This document shows, in pieces, positions 44,437-56,456 of a DNA stretch of 64,000 nucleotides (positions are counted from its first letter, which is position 1; each line of letters begins with the position of its first letter). The stretch comes from Aquilaria yunnanensis. Lineage: Eukaryota > Streptophyta > Magnoliopsida > Malvales > Thymelaeaceae. The position numbers and the translations under genes are program-made. Below the pieces are notes generated by a model. The model saw nothing but the letters and a program-made list of their open reading frames with translations. It made no database searches and was not told where the DNA came from. The stretch is taken from the NCBI GenBank assembly GCA_039654915.1, contig CM077593.1, forward strand, positions 40,456,501 through 40,520,500. The letters are read 5' to 3'.

Positions 44437-45753
44437 ACTCCTGTCACAACAAAAGATGTACAAAGGCTTACGGGCAGAATAACCTCCCTTAGCAGGTTCA
44501 TCTTCAGGTATGGAGATCGCTGCAGAGCATTCTTTAAAGTACTCACTAAGGCAGCAAAAAATAGTGGCAACCTCGAAAACAACGATCATCCTTGGAACGA
44601 GGATTGCCAAAAGGCCTAGGAGGAGCTCAAAGTTTATCTGGCCCGACTACCCACTATTTGGCAACCTCGATAGGGAGAACCCCTTGTGCTATACCTTGCT
44701 GTTGCTGAAAAAGCACTGAGCTCGGTTCTCATAAAAGAAGAAGGAACGGTGCAATGGCCAGTCTATTACGTGAGCAAATCTTTTCATGGAGCCGAAATCA
44801 GGTACCCCTTACTACAAAAAGCTATCTATGCCTTAGTACTAGCTAGTAGGAGACTGCGTCCATATTTTCAGGCTCATCCCATCATTGTCTGAAGTAATCT
44901 ACCCCTTCGGGATGTCATGAAGAGGGTAAACCATTCGGGAAAGCTTTCCAAGTGGTGCATAGAGCTCGGTGAGTATGATATCACTTACGAACCAAGGAAA
45001 GCAATAAAAGCCCAAGTCCTGGCAAACTTCATTGCCGAAGTACCTTTTGCCGAGAATGATCAGTTTGACCTTGGCAAAAGTGAGCTAGAATGGACTCTAT
45101 TCGTAGAAGGGGCTTCCGGCTCTAAACACCAGGGAGCTGGGGTAGTCATTCGCGGCCCCAAAGGCATGGAAGTAACGAAATCCATCAAATTCAGGTTTAG
45201 TGTCACCAACAACGCGGCAGAGTACGAAGCTCTCATAGCAGGGTTGCGCCTTGCTAGAAAGATTGGTGTGAGAAACCTGAAGGCCCACAGTGATTCTTAG
45301 CTGGTGGTCCGACAGATGGTAGGGGACTACAGTGCAAAAGATCCAACTTTGGCAAAATACCACGAGCTCGTGTCAAAGCTCATCCGGGAATTTGACGCAG
45401 TGCATACTGAAAATGTGCCTCGACGAAGCAACACCGAGGCAGATAGTCTGGGGAAGTAAAAAAACTTCACCAAAATACTGAGTCACCCCAGCATTGCGGT
45501 AATGAGCACAACAACCTCGGAGGAAGGATGGGAAAATCCTATAAAGAGGTATGTTACAACCTCGGAGCTTCCTGAAGACCCTCGTGAAGCGGCAAAAGTG
45601 CAAAGACGTTCCAGACGATATTTCTTAATAGGGGAAGAAGTATATCGACAAGGATATGCAAGTCCATTGCAAAGATGTATTGGTGAAAAGGACACTCGGG
45701 CAATTCTCGAGGAGGTCCACGAGGGAATCTGCGGTGCCCACATTGGGACTGAC
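44437..45753 (+). pseudogene. T2 dual RNase H and integrase N-terminus
   Basis: First RNase H (LYLAVAEKALSSVLI, 44686-44892). Second, archaeal-type RNase H (45080-45300), where the first catalytic Asp is Glu (FVEGASGS against HVDGASGS in R1). The integrase zinc-finger start (VHEGICGAHIGTD) ends at 45753, where a chromovirus LTR begins. Stops at 44619, 44671, 44890 and 45298 correspond to TGG, GAG, CGA and CAG codons in R1. Confidence 0.9.
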
Positions 45754-46127
45754 TGTCACACCTCACATAGGCCCTAGCCCAAAATTCTAAGTTTAACTCC
45801 CAAACCCAGAATTTAATTTCAAGTTCTTCAATTCGGCCAAACAAGCAAAGACACCATTAAGTCTTATTTTCTTAAGGTGGAAAGCCTAGGAGGTGGCCCA
45901 TGAGGCTTTAAAACAAATCCATAGTTTACTTGCAGTAGATGTAAGGCCCAACACCACTAACTTGCAAAACAAGCAAGGCTTTAATAATTTAGTTGCATGA
46001 CAAGCAAGGCAACACTTAATGAAAGATAAGTGCATAAATTGTGTGCAATCAAGTGTACTTCCTAAATGTCAACCAAGAAGGCCACAGTAGTTACTTTGGT
46101 TTGAAAAACACATGTTGATATGCACAT

Positions 46128-46994
46128 TGATGGCCCAGGGCCTCATCGTTGTGAGTCATGATGACTGTTGAGGAGACTTCTAGGAGGAAGAACGCCTGGA
46201 AGGTGGATCGCCTCTAGGAGAGTACCTGGAAAACTGGGAAACAGGGTTAGGAGGCCCCCGGAGTGTTTTTCCGGGGGGGGAGCCTCCGACGCCCAAGTCA
46301 GTGGTGGCCGGAAGAAGGAGAAAGTCACTAGCTCAAAGAGAAAGGCAGAAAAGTCTCGCCTGGTCTTTTCTCAGAGTATGGGAGCTGTCTCTCCGGCCTG
46401 CCAACCTCCTGTCAAGTATTTATTTCCTGTATATATAGGAATACCTAGCCCGTTCAGATCATGACACGTGTGCGGTCGGATGCTCCTGAACGTCTGGGCG
46501 TAGGGGACAGATAGTTGGTAACTAGATGGCCTCGAGCCTTGTGCTGAGACGGGCCATGATATGATTCTGATGGCGTCTGCGCGTCAGGGCGACTTTTTAC
46601 GTCTGTGGTGGGACGTGTCAGAGGCTTCCTTAAATGCTTCCTTAAATGCGCCTGCCGTACTCCCGAGGTCCCTGGGCGAGGTCGTCCTCTAGTTCGGACA
46701 GAGCCTCTTCGGGAAGCCTACCCTCAGTTCGGGGGTTCCCAGTTCCAGGGGGTTCCGCCTTCGGGGATGTCATATTCGGGCAGCAATGTCGGGTGCCACT
46801 TTTCCGAAGGCGCGTTGTTCACAACCTTGGGGGGCGAATGGAGTCCTCAAGTTTTACTGGCGTGCCGAGGCTCGGAGCTCTCAGGCTATCTCCCGAGGTG
46901 CATGATTCCACCTATTCCCGGGAAGCGCCAGTTCTTCTGGCCGTTGTTGTGGCAGGGTATTCGGCCAGATTGAGGCGACAGCCTTTGGCTATCA
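46128..46994 (-). repeat. R2 3' LTR
   Basis: 867 bp, TGATGGCCC to GGCTATCA on the plus strand. The polypurine tract follows at 46999-47007 (minus strand). Confidence 0.97.
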
Positions 46995-47400
46995 CATGCC
47001 CCCCTCTGGAAAGCCGAAGTGAAGACTTCGGTTTGCATCTCTTTCCGAGGTTGCCGTTGGGAGTCTTGTTGGGAAGCATAACCTGTTCCGAGGTCGCACC
47101 TTTTGCCCGAGGGTCTGGGCTGTTCGGCCTTGGCCTGTTCTTTGGTGTCTCCGAGGCAAAGCCTGTACCGAAGATACACCTCTTGCCCAAAAGTCATGGG
47201 CTGTTCAGCCATAGCCTGTCTCTTGGTGTCCTCGAGGTGGCCTGCTTTTTTATTTCTGCAGGTCTGATGGCCAAGCGTGTCAGACTGAGCGGCGCGTCTC
47301 CATTTCTCAGGGATGTCAAACGACGTGTCCCAATCAGGAGGCGTGTCCCGGTTTTCCAGGCACGTTTGGGGAGGCACGTCCCCCATTTCTGCGCAGCGGT

Positions 47401-47547
47401 TGACACGTGGCTTCTTGCCATTGGAGGAGAGGCGCGTCATTTACAGAGGGCACGCCTTTTCGGGTGTAGCGGGCAGTTACGGCGACGGTTCGCCTCCAAT
47501 GGGTACTTATGATGTTTTTTCGGTTACCCACCTTTGGCCTATAAATA
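47401..47547 (+). promoter_or_regulatory. R2 antisense-gene promoter
   Basis: TGACACGTGGC (47401-47411, an ABRE-type box) and TATAAATA (47540-47547), 288 bp upstream of the ATG at 47835. The layout is identical to R1. Confidence 0.65.
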
Positions 47548-47834
47548 GCCCATTCTATCATAAGTCCCACTTACTGTTTTTCTGCTCTTTTTCTGCTCTG
47601 CCCTCTGTTCTTGCGTTTTATCTTGCTTTCTGTGGCGGAGCTTCTTTAATCAGAGCTTTTTCCAACCAACTTTCACGACGGCGTCCTCCGGCAAATCTTT
47701 TGGTGGGTTTTGATTTCCAGAGTACTTGATTCCTCTGTTTTTCTGAGTTTTTCTGGAAAACTGCTGTTTTTTCCAAACTCGTCTTCTGAGTTTTTTCTGG
47801 AAACTATTTTCTTTTCCATCTCAAACTCTTTTTC

Positions 47835-50184
47835 ATGTCTGCGATGCCTGTTCCCGAGAGCTGGAAACCTCTTCTGGCCCATCCTTGCTGTACCACCCCC
47901 GAAAAACTAGAGAGGTGGAAGAAAAAATTCTTTCTTCCGTCTTACGCTGTGACCAGACTGCCTCGTTCTAGCCATTTTGCTTTTTCAAACCGTGGCGACG
48001 AGGTTACCGTCTTCCGAGCCCAACTGAAGGCCGGTCTTCGGTATCCTCCCCCGAAGGTGGTTTGCGAGTTCTGCCAATTCCATGGCATTGCTGTGAACCA
48101 GCTTCCCCCGAACGCGTACTGCTACTTTAACGCCTACCTCTGCATGTGTGGCGTGTTCGGGATAGAGCCCCACTTCATTATTTTCATGCAGTACTACAAG
48201 CTCTATGTGGTCCCGAAGGGTGGCTTCTATTTCCTGCTACCTCGGGGATCCGGGAGCAAAAAATTCACCTTCACCTTCGACACGAAGGACAGCTGGCGGG
48301 GGTGGCAGCCTAAGTTCTTTTTCCTCAAGGTGGATAAGAACTGGTCTGATGTCCCGACCAGGTGGGCTCAGGGAGTGCTGAACGCAGACGTCGTTGATCC
48401 GAGGATGCTGCTGACCCCACCGTTGGCTTCCGTGTTCGCGGATTTCGACGCCCGCATTCGGGCAGTCGCTGACTGGGCTCCCGAGGTCTCTCCTCGTGCT
48501 CTTTACCCCTTTCCTATCAACTGGAGGTTGATGACCGAAGAAGTCCTTCGGGAGCTGAAAGTGGTTAAGGAGCACGTGACTGACCTCAATATGCCCGCTC
48601 CCGCCATCGCCGGGAAAGACTCCTGGCTGGTCAAGCTCCTTAAGGGGGAGACTTCTTTCGAAACTTTTGCCGAAAGTGAGTAATCTTCCATCCCTTTATA
48701 CTTTTTCCTCGGACTTACGCTGATATTTCTTCTCTTTTTCAGAGATGGGCGATGGGGCTGCCGCTTATTACAAGGCCCTCTTTTCTGGCCAGGTGGAGAA
48801 GGGGGAGCAGACAAAGAAGGCGGCTTCCCGAAGAAGGAAGACGACAGGGGCGGGACCTTCGGCGAAGCGAGTTCGGAGGGCTCTCCAGCCTTCTCAGCCA
48901 GAGCTTTTGGAGGAAGAAGCTGGCGAAGACGCTGGTCTTGTTGAAATTCCACCGGCCGAGGTCCCCGCTACTTCCGCCGAGGTGCCTCTTCCCGACCTCG
49001 AGGCCCCCAGAAACACTGTAGTGGTAGAAGTACCCACCGCCGAGGAGCGGTACCGGCAGAAGGGTAAGGGTCTTTCTTCCGAGGGGCCCGAGGATTCCGA
49101 GGACACTGTCTCCGAGGTTCCTCCAGGTATGTCTTTAGCCGAAGTTCAGCTCCTTTTTCTTTTCGCGAATTTTTCTTTTGCTCCTAACTTCCTTCTCACT
49201 TTCAGGGGAGCCTCTTACTGTTGGCTGGAGGGCCATTCATGAGAGGAAACGGGCCCTGCGTGATGCCACAATCCCTGAGGGGAAGATCCCCTTGGAGCCC
49301 TTTTGGACAATTACGGAGGATATGAATCTGTTCTCCGACGATTGTCCGAAGATGACCAAAGAGATTTGGAAGGGGATGACCACTGATGCCTCCTTCCGGG
49401 CCATTGCGGCGGCTCACCCGGGGGATAATACCCTCGCCGCAAAAGTCACCGAGCATGCTGCTCAGGTATAGTCTTTACACTTTTTTCCTCAATTTTCTAA
49501 GTGTTTAGACTTGTACTAACCTGGACTTTTGCCTTGCCGTAGCTGCTGGAGTACGCTGGTTATCTCCGAGTTCGGGTGGCCAGACAGGCTGCCTCCAAGG
49601 ATGCGACTTCGCGGGAACTCACTGAAGCGAAGGCTTCGCTTGCGAAGGTGATCGCCAGCAACCAGCAGCTGACAGCGGATTGTTCTCAGCAACTTGCTGC
49701 CGTTCGGGAGGAGTTCTCGAAGAAAAGAGAAGAACTTGAAAAGGACTCCTCCCGGAAGATTTCCGACCTCGGCGACCAAGTAAAGGAGCTGCTTGCCGCC
49801 AATGAAGATCTTGTCAAGGACAAGGCTGTTTCCGACAGTCTTGCGTCGAGTTTGACGGACGAGAACACTACTCTTCAAGCCGAGGTCGAGGCTCTGAAGA
49901 AGGAGTCCGGAGAGATGCTGGGGATAAGCGAGCTCGAGGAGGAGGTTGCTGAGCTGAGGGACGAGGTCAATGTCCTTGGCATTCAAAAACGTACTTCTGA
50001 CGACATGGCCAAGGTCGCCTTTCAGGACGGCTTCTGCCTCGCTCGGCACCAGGTGCTGCAGAGGTTCCCAGATTTGGACCTCTCTTTTCTGGAGGGCCTA
50101 AATATTCCTGAGGGACCTCGGTGGCAGTGGTCCAGGGTCGAGCATCTGAAGCTTCTTGGTCTTCGTCCACCCGGCTCTCCCTAG
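47835..50184 (+). CDS. R2 antisense gene, four exons (708 aa)
   Basis: Exons 47835-48675, 48743-49126, 49206-49465 and 49543-50184; exon lengths equal those of R1 (841, 384, 260 and 642 nt), all introns are GT-AG and the frame is open. The domain order is the Transposase_28-like N-terminal region, a charged Pro/Glu-rich middle and a C-terminal coiled coil. The few differences from R1 include RRALQPS against RKILQSP in exon 2. It is transcribed opposite to R2 gag-pol, with the two stop codons 773 bp apart. Role unknown. Confidence 0.88.
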
Positions 50185-50957
50185 TTTGCTTTAGGGCTCC
50201 TCTTATTTTTCTCCTTCGTGCTCCTTCTTTGGACACTTCTTTTGTAAGGCAGCGTTTGCTCTAAATGAACAATCTTTTCGGCTAAGTCCTTTCTTGCAAG
50301 TTTCTTCATTTCCACTGTCCCGAACACGTTCGCTTCAAGAGACTTTCGGAAAACCTGCAACCAAAGAAACTTTTTACCTTCCTTTGTCCCGAGCGTGCTC
50401 GCTCAAGAGACTTTCTGGAAAATTTGCAAAAATTTGGCTAAGTCTTTTGCAGGCTTTTTGTTTCCTTTTATCCCGAACATGTTCGCTCAAGGGCCTTCGG
50501 AAAAATCTTTAGCCAAATTTTTCTGTCTTCCTATTGTCCCGAGCATATTTGCTCAAGGGACTTAGGAAAATCTTCACGAGATTGCTCATTCCCTTTTTCC
50601 CGAGTACGTTCGCTCAAGGGTATTCGGAAATTACCTCTGCTTTTGTTTTGGCGTGTATTTTTGCGAGATTCTTGCTTTCCCTTTCTCCCGAGCATGTTCG
50701 CTCAAGGGTGTTCGGAAAATTTTCTCTGCACTGATTATGCTGAGTACCTTTGCAAGATTCTTGTTTCCCATTTTTCCCGAGCATAGTGGCTCAAGGGGCT
50801 TCGGGAGGTCACAACCGCTTTTTTCGTGGCGTGCACCTTCGCGGAAATCTGTCTTGGACAATTTTGGTATACTTGAAAATTTTTCTCAAGACCATTCTTC
50901 TCTAGTCCATTCTGTACTTAGAATATTTCTTGTACAACATACTTCTTCCGCTCAACC
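50185..50957. repeat. R2 tandem-repeat spacer
   Basis: Seven or so degenerate units with the GAGC-N6-GCTC core in the opposite orientation to R1, between converging stop codons. It has one 88-bp unit where R1 has two. Confidence 0.85.
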
Positions 50958-53900
50958 TTAGGCGTAGAATTTTTTCAAGGCATCTGAATGCCAAGTGTTT
51001 TTCAATTCTACGCCTTCGGCGTCGCCAAGCTTGTACACGCCTTTTCGTACTTCGACGAGAACCAGATAAGGTCCTTCCCAATTTGCGCGAAGTACTCCGT
51101 GAGCTGGCCTTCGGGGTGCGAAGTCGGCCTTTCGGAGAACGAGGTCTCCTTTTTTGATTTCTTTTGGCCTGGCTTTTAAGTTGATAGCCGCGGCCACTCT
51201 TTGCTGGAAAGCTTTTCTTCTCAGCTCGGCTATTTCTCTGTGTTCGGCCACAAGGTCGAGCTTGGTTCTCAGGCCGAGGTCGTTTCCGCCTTCATCAAAT
51301 ACTTGCACCCGTATTGAAGGCTGAACTATCTCTATTGGGATAATGGCCTCTGTTCCGAAGACGAGTGAGAAGGGAGTTTCCCCTGTGGCTCTTCGTGGCG
51401 TCGTTCGGTAGCTCCACAATACACTTTGGAGTTCTCCTGGCCATTTCCCCTTGGCTTCCCCAAGTCTCTTTTTCAGGCCGTCTTTTATGGTCCTGTTTGA
51501 TACTTCCACCTGCCCATTGCTTTGGGGGTGAGCTACTGGGGCGAAGTGCATCTTTATTCCGAGGTCGCTGATGAATTCCTGGAATCCTTTGTCTATGAAC
51601 TGGGATCCATTATCAGCTACTAGTACCCTCGGTATGCCAAATCTGCATACGATGTTTTTCCACACGAACTTCTGCACTTCTTTTGCCGAGATAGTTGCTA
51701 GTGGTTCTGCCTCTACCCACTTTGAGAAATAGTCCACTGCTACCACGCAGAATTTCACGCCTCCGGGCGCTGTGGGGAGTGGCCCAATGAGGTCTATACC
51801 CCAGACTGCGAAGGGCCAAGGATAGTCTGCCGACGTTACCATTTCCGAGGGTATCCTCTGGATTTTTGCATGTCTCTGGCAACTACCGCACTTCTGGACG
51901 AACTGCCTCGCGTCCTTTCTCAGGGTAGGCCAGAAGTATCCTTGGCGGAGTATCACTGCTGCAAGGGCATCAGTTCCAACGTGCGAGCCGCACATGCCTT
52001 CGTGGACTTCTTCGAGGACCATCTCAGTATCCTCTTCGCCCACACATCTCTGCAGCGGATTTGCATATCCTTGCCGATATAACTCTTCACCAATCAGGAA
52101 GAATCTTCCGGCACGTCTTCGCAGTCTTGCAGCATTGCCGGCGTCTTCGGGAAGCTCATTCTCTGCGAGGTATCTCTTTATGGGGTCCTTCCACCCCATT
52201 CCCGAGGTCGTTACGCTTAGCACGGAGATGCTTGGATGGTCTAGCACCTCGGTGTATGTTTTGGACTTTGTTAAGCAATCTGCCTCAGTGTTATTCCGCC
52301 GGGGTACATTTTCGATCCGTACGGCGTCAAACTCTTGGATGAGATTTCTTACCAGCTCGTGGTATTTTGCCAAGATGGGGTCCTTCGCCCCATAATCTCC
52401 TGCCGTCTGCCGAACTACCAGCTGGGAATCGCTGTGAGCCCTTAAGCTTCTCACGCCAATCTTTCTGGCCAAGCGTAATCCCGCTATGAGGGCTTCATAC
52501 TCAGCCACATTATTGGTGACGTTGAAGCTGAACTTGATAGCCTTCATCACCTCTAGGCCTTCGGGTCCTCTGATAACTATTCCAGCTCCCTGGTGTTCGG
52601 ACCCCGAGGCTCCGTCAACATGCAAGGTCCATTCTGGCTCCCCTTCTTTCGGATCTGAGTGGTTCTCCTCAGTGGTGGGTATTTCGGCGATAAAATCTGC
52701 CAATGCTTGGGCTTTTATGGCCTTTCGAGGCTCATACGTGATTTCGTGTTCGCCAAGCTCTATGCACCACTTGGAGAGCCTTCCCGAATGATCAACTCTC
52801 TTCATGACATCCCGTAGTGGTAGACTACTTCGGACGATGATGGGGTGAGCCTGGAAATATGGTCGTAGTCTTCTTCCTGCAAGCACCAAGGCGTATATAG
52901 CTTTTTGAAGCAAAGGGTACCTGACTTCGGCGCCATGCAGGGACTTGCTGACATAGTAGACCGGCCATTGTTTCGGCCCTTCTTCCTTTATCAGGACCGA
53001 GCTCACGGCCTTTTCTGTGACGGCGAGGTATAGTACGAGGGGTTCTCCCTCCCGAGGTTGCCGCAGAGTCGGCAGGCTGGCCAGGTAGACTTTGGGTTCT
53101 TCCCAGGCCTTTTGGCAATCTCCTTCCCAGAGATGATTGTTTCTTCCGAGGTCGCCTTCCATCTTTGCTGCCTTTGTGAGGACTTTGAAGAAAGGTCGAC
53201 ACCTATCTCCGTACCTGGAAATAAACCTGCTCAGAGAGGTTATTCTTCCGGTTAGTCTCTGCACGTCTTTCACTGTGGCAGGAGTTCGGAACTCAAGCAG
53301 AGCCTTAATCTTCTCAGGATTGGCGTCGATGCCTCTTTCGGATACCATGTACCCAAGGAATTTTCCCGACGTCACCCCGAACATACACTTCTCGGGGTTA
53401 AGGCGAATCCCGAAGGCTCTGAGCTTTTGGAAGGTTTCCTCCAAATCTGCAACGTGGTAGCCGGGCAGCTTGCTTTTTACTATCATATCGTCAACATATA
53501 CTTCCATGTTTCTCCCCACTTGGTCTTTAAAGACCTTGTTCATCAGTCTCTGGTAGGTGGCTCCTGCATTTTTCAGCCCGAAGGGCATTCTTATATAGCA
53601 GTACGTTCCTCCCTCGGTGATGAAGGCAGTTTTCTCTTCATCTTCCGGGTCCATCCTTATCTGATGGTAGCCGCTGAAGGCATCTAGGAAGCTCAGGAGC
53701 CCGTATTCGGCCGTTGAATCTACCAGTTGATCTATTGGCGGGAGGGGAAATGAGTCTTTCGGGCAAGCATCGTTCAAGTTTCTGAAATCAATGCACATCC
53801 GGAGTTTGCTGCTACCTTCTTTTGTGGCGATGACCACGTTGCTTAACCATTCGGGGTATTTGACCTCCCTGATAACTTCAGCATCCAATAGGCGCTGGAC

Positions 53901-56456
53901 TTCGGTTTTCACAAAGTTGCTTTTGTGGGCTGAGATGCTTCGTTTCTTTTGCCTGACAGGTTTTGCTTCCGGGCTTACTTTGAGGCTGTGCTGTATTATG
54001 CCAGGGTTCACTCCTGGCATGTCTTTCGGCGAGTAGGCAAACAGATCTTTATTTTTTAGCAGAAAGGATACAAGATTTTCCTTATCACCTTTGGCCAAGC
54101 TCTTCCCTATTCGGGTAGATTGTCCTGGGACAAGATCTACTGCTTCCGTTTCTGCTTCTGGGGGATCTCCTTCTTTGCCTTTCTCCTGCGCCTTTGCCTC
54201 CACCGTTTGTGTAGAGCTGTTTGCCGGAGCCTTTCGTGTTTTTACAAACACCTTTCTTACCTCGGCTTGGTCGATGAAGACCTCTGCATCTCCATCCTTG
54301 GTGGCGAATGTGACAGTCAAGTACTTCACATCGGGGCGAATGTGCAGGTTCCCCTGAGTCTGCCTTCCAAGGATGGCGTTGTACGAAGACGGGACATCCA
54401 TGACGATGAATCTTGTCATTGTAGACGCGTACAACTCAGCTGCTCCGTCTACCGAAGTGCCTTTCATCATCAAAGGGAGGTCGATCCATCCGAGAACGGG
54501 TAGTTCGGATGGCCCAACGCCGAAGGTGGGCGTGGTGACAGGTTTCAGCTCGCTGCTGGTGATGCCCAGGCTCGGCAGTAAGTGCGAGAATAGGACGTCA
54601 GCATTTGAGCCATCATCAAGCAACACTCTCTTGACGTCCCAGTTCCCTATTCTCGCCATTATCAGCAGCGGGTCGTCGTGGGGGAAGACGACAGTGGAGC
54701 CATCTTTGCGAGCCAATTTCTTTGATGGACTTTGATACTCCATAACAGCAATTTCTCTGGCCTTCCGCTTTCTTTCCGAGGATGGGAGCCCCGTGGTGAT
54801 GGTTTGGATGACCCCTACTGGAGGTGGAAGGCGCCTTTTTGGACATCTGTTTCTCCGCCTGTCGGAGTCATAATCCTCGTTTTCGGCCCTCTCTTCCTCC
54901 TCTTTTCTGCCTTTAGGGGAGGGCATCCGCAGATACTTGCGAAGTTGGCCCTGTTTGATCAGCGACTCTATGTACTTCTTTAGCTGGAAGCAGTCTTCGG
55001 TGTCATGACCGTGGTCGCGATGAAACTGGCAGAACTTCTTGGCATTCTTCTTATTATCGGCGGCCATGGCCTTTGGCCGCCGAATCTGCGTCCCTTGCCT
55101 TTCCAGCGCCATGAGAATGTTGGTCCGTGTCGTGCTCAAGGGTGTGAAACTTTGAGGTTTCTTTCCTCGCATTCGCCGTGGTCGACCTGTGTGTTCAGAA
55201 TGATACCGAGCTTGCTGGCTGGACCCTTCGGCGCGGTAATGATCAGACTTCGGCCCCGCCATCCTCAATTCCTCGGCTGTCATGTGCTGTTCTGCCCTTC
55301 GGTAAAATTCTCCGAGGGTCTCCGGGGGGTCCTTTGAGAACTCGTAGAACAGCTGTGAGTCACGCCGAAGGCCCCGTGTCATAGCGAGGATGCGGATTTC
55401 GGGCCGGAAGTCCGGGACGCTGAGTGCTTCCCTGTTGAATCGTTCGACATAGTCTCGGATCGTCTCTCCGTTTCTCTGCTCTATGTCGAACATCTGTACA
55501 GGCATTTTGGCCGTCGGCCTGCTCCCAATGAACTGCTGGGTAAAGGCTGTGGACAATTCCTGAAACTCAGTGATAGTCCCTGGGGGCAACGAATTGTACC
55601 ATGCTGTTGCTGGGCCCGTGAGGGTGACTTCAAAGCATTTGCACATGGTAGCGTCATCAGCTCCGTGCATTATCATGCTCCGCCTGTACTTCGTCAGATG
55701 GGCCTGTGGATCAGTCCGGCCATCATAGATCTCCAGCCTAGGCACTCTGAAGTCGCCTGGCATAGCTGCCTCAACGACGGTGCGAATAAACGGGGAGCCA
55801 TCTTCGCATAACGCCCCCGACAGCCTGTCCCAAACGGGTTTTCTGGTCACTTGCTTTTCCACTCTGTCCAGCCGTGCCAATATCCTTTCCATAAGCGCAG
55901 TGGCGCTAGGACCATTTTCGCGGGAGGGTGATCGACGGCGCCTTTTCGGGGAGCGAGTTCGGCGCGGAGGGGTCAGGGCCCTCGCCTCAGGCGACGAACT
56001 GCTTCGCTGTGAGACTCTCGGTCGCTTGGACCCGGTTTGTCCCACAGGCCGTTTCCCGAGGGCTATATCTTCTGTGGATGATTCTCCGCGAGGATCTCCA
56101 CTTTCTGAACTGCGGTGTGTAGACTTGGGGCTTCTCTCCCGAGGGCGTGTTGATGAGGAGGGTTTCTGGGCCTGCGACTGCTGTGGCCATCTTCGGTCGA
56201 TCTGCTGAGTCATTTCAGCAACGACCGAGCGCTGAAAGTCCCTCAAGAAGCTCATGGTGATTACCAGAGGGCGGTCCTCCTCGGGCGTAGAAGTCTCTGG
56301 GAGTGTCTGCTCAGCAGCCGGTTGTATCTCAGGCGCGGACGAGGACCTTGGGAGTCCCTTGTCCTTAGAACGCCGAGTCTCAACGACGGCAATCTGCGAG
56401 CGGGTTCCCACAGACGGCGCCAAATGATGGCCCAGGGCCTCATCGTTGTGAGTCAT
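50958..56456 (-). CDS. gag-pol: R2 Gag-Pol polyprotein (1832 aa)
   Basis: Uninterrupted, same length and domain order as R1, with all catalytic residues kept (DDGS protease, YVDD, second RNase H D-E-D-D, integrase DD35E). I see about 13 amino-acid differences from R1, for example V/I near the RT fingers (NVV-ATK), L/P in EELKV, A/T in CLAKS and A/V near the C-terminus. The start codon is again inside the 5' LTR, 32 nt before its end. Confidence 0.96.
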   Translation of the reverse strand: MTHNDEALGHHLAPSVGTRSQIAVVETRRSKDKGLPRSSSAPEIQPAAEQTLPETSTPEEDRPLVITMSFLRDFQRSVVAEMTQQIDRRWPQQSQAQKPSSSTRPRERSPKSTHRSSESGDPRGESSTEDIALGKRPVGQTGSKRPRVSQRSSSSPEARALTPPRRTRSPKRRRRSPSRENGPSATALMERILARLDRVEKQVTRKPVWDRLSGALCEDGSPFIRTVVEAAMPGDFRVPRLEIYDGRTDPQAHLTKYRRSMIMHGADDATMCKCFEVTLTGPATAWYNSLPPGTITEFQELSTAFTQQFIGSRPTAKMPVQMFDIEQRNGETIRDYVERFNREALSVPDFRPEIRILAMTRGLRRDSQLFYEFSKDPPETLGEFYRRAEQHMTAEELRMAGPKSDHYRAEGSSQQARYHSEHTGRPRRMRGKKPQSFTPLSTTRTNILMALERQGTQIRRPKAMAADNKKNAKKFCQFHRDHGHDTEDCFQLKKYIESLIKQGQLRKYLRMPSPKGRKEEEERAENEDYDSDRRRNRCPKRRLPPPVGVIQTITTGLPSSERKRKAREIAVMEYQSPSKKLARKDGSTVVFPHDDPLLIMARIGNWDVKRVLLDDGSNADVLFSHLLPSLGITSSELKPVTTPTFGVGPSELPVLGWIDLPLMMKGTSVDGAAELYASTMTRFIVMDVPSSYNAILGRQTQGNLHIRPDVKYLTVTFATKDGDAEVFIDQAEVRKVFVKTRKAPANSSTQTVEAKAQEKGKEGDPPEAETEAVDLVPGQSTRIGKSLAKGDKENLVSFLLKNKDLFAYSPKDMPGVNPGIIQHSLKVSPEAKPVRQKKRSISAHKSNFVKTEVQRLLDAEVIREVKYPEWLSNVVIATKEGSSKLRMCIDFRNLNDACPKDSFPLPPIDQLVDSTAEYGLLSFLDAFSGYHQIRMDPEDEEKTAFITEGGTYCYIRMPFGLKNAGATYQRLMNKVFKDQVGRNMEVYVDDMIVKSKLPGYHVADLEETFQKLRAFGIRLNPEKCMFGVTSGKFLGYMVSERGIDANPEKIKALLEFRTPATVKDVQRLTGRITSLSRFISRYGDRCRPFFKVLTKAAKMEGDLGRNNHLWEGDCQKAWEEPKVYLASLPTLRQPREGEPLVLYLAVTEKAVSSVLIKEEGPKQWPVYYVSKSLHGAEVRYPLLQKAIYALVLAGRRLRPYFQAHPIIVRSSLPLRDVMKRVDHSGRLSKWCIELGEHEITYEPRKAIKAQALADFIAEIPTTEENHSDPKEGEPEWTLHVDGASGSEHQGAGIVIRGPEGLEVMKAIKFSFNVTNNVAEYEALIAGLRLARKIGVRSLRAHSDSQLVVRQTAGDYGAKDPILAKYHELVRNLIQEFDAVRIENVPRRNNTEADCLTKSKTYTEVLDHPSISVLSVTTSGMGWKDPIKRYLAENELPEDAGNAARLRRRAGRFFLIGEELYRQGYANPLQRCVGEEDTEMVLEEVHEGMCGSHVGTDALAAVILRQGYFWPTLRKDARQFVQKCGSCQRHAKIQRIPSEMVTSADYPWPFAVWGIDLIGPLPTAPGGVKFCVVAVDYFSKWVEAEPLATISAKEVQKFVWKNIVCRFGIPRVLVADNGSQFIDKGFQEFISDLGIKMHFAPVAHPQSNGQVEVSNRTIKDGLKKRLGEAKGKWPGELQSVLWSYRTTPRRATGETPFSLVFGTEAIIPIEIVQPSIRVQVFDEGGNDLGLRTKLDLVAEHREIAELRRKAFQQRVAAAINLKARPKEIKKGDLVLRKADFAPRRPAHGVLRANWEGPYLVLVEVRKGVYKLGDAEGVELKNTWHSDALKKFYA
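56405..56422 (-). promoter_or_regulatory. R2 primer-binding site
   Basis: The minus strand reads TGGCGCCGTCTGTGGGAA, two bases from the LTR end at 56425, identical to R1 and inside the Gag-Pol frame. Confidence 0.85.
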
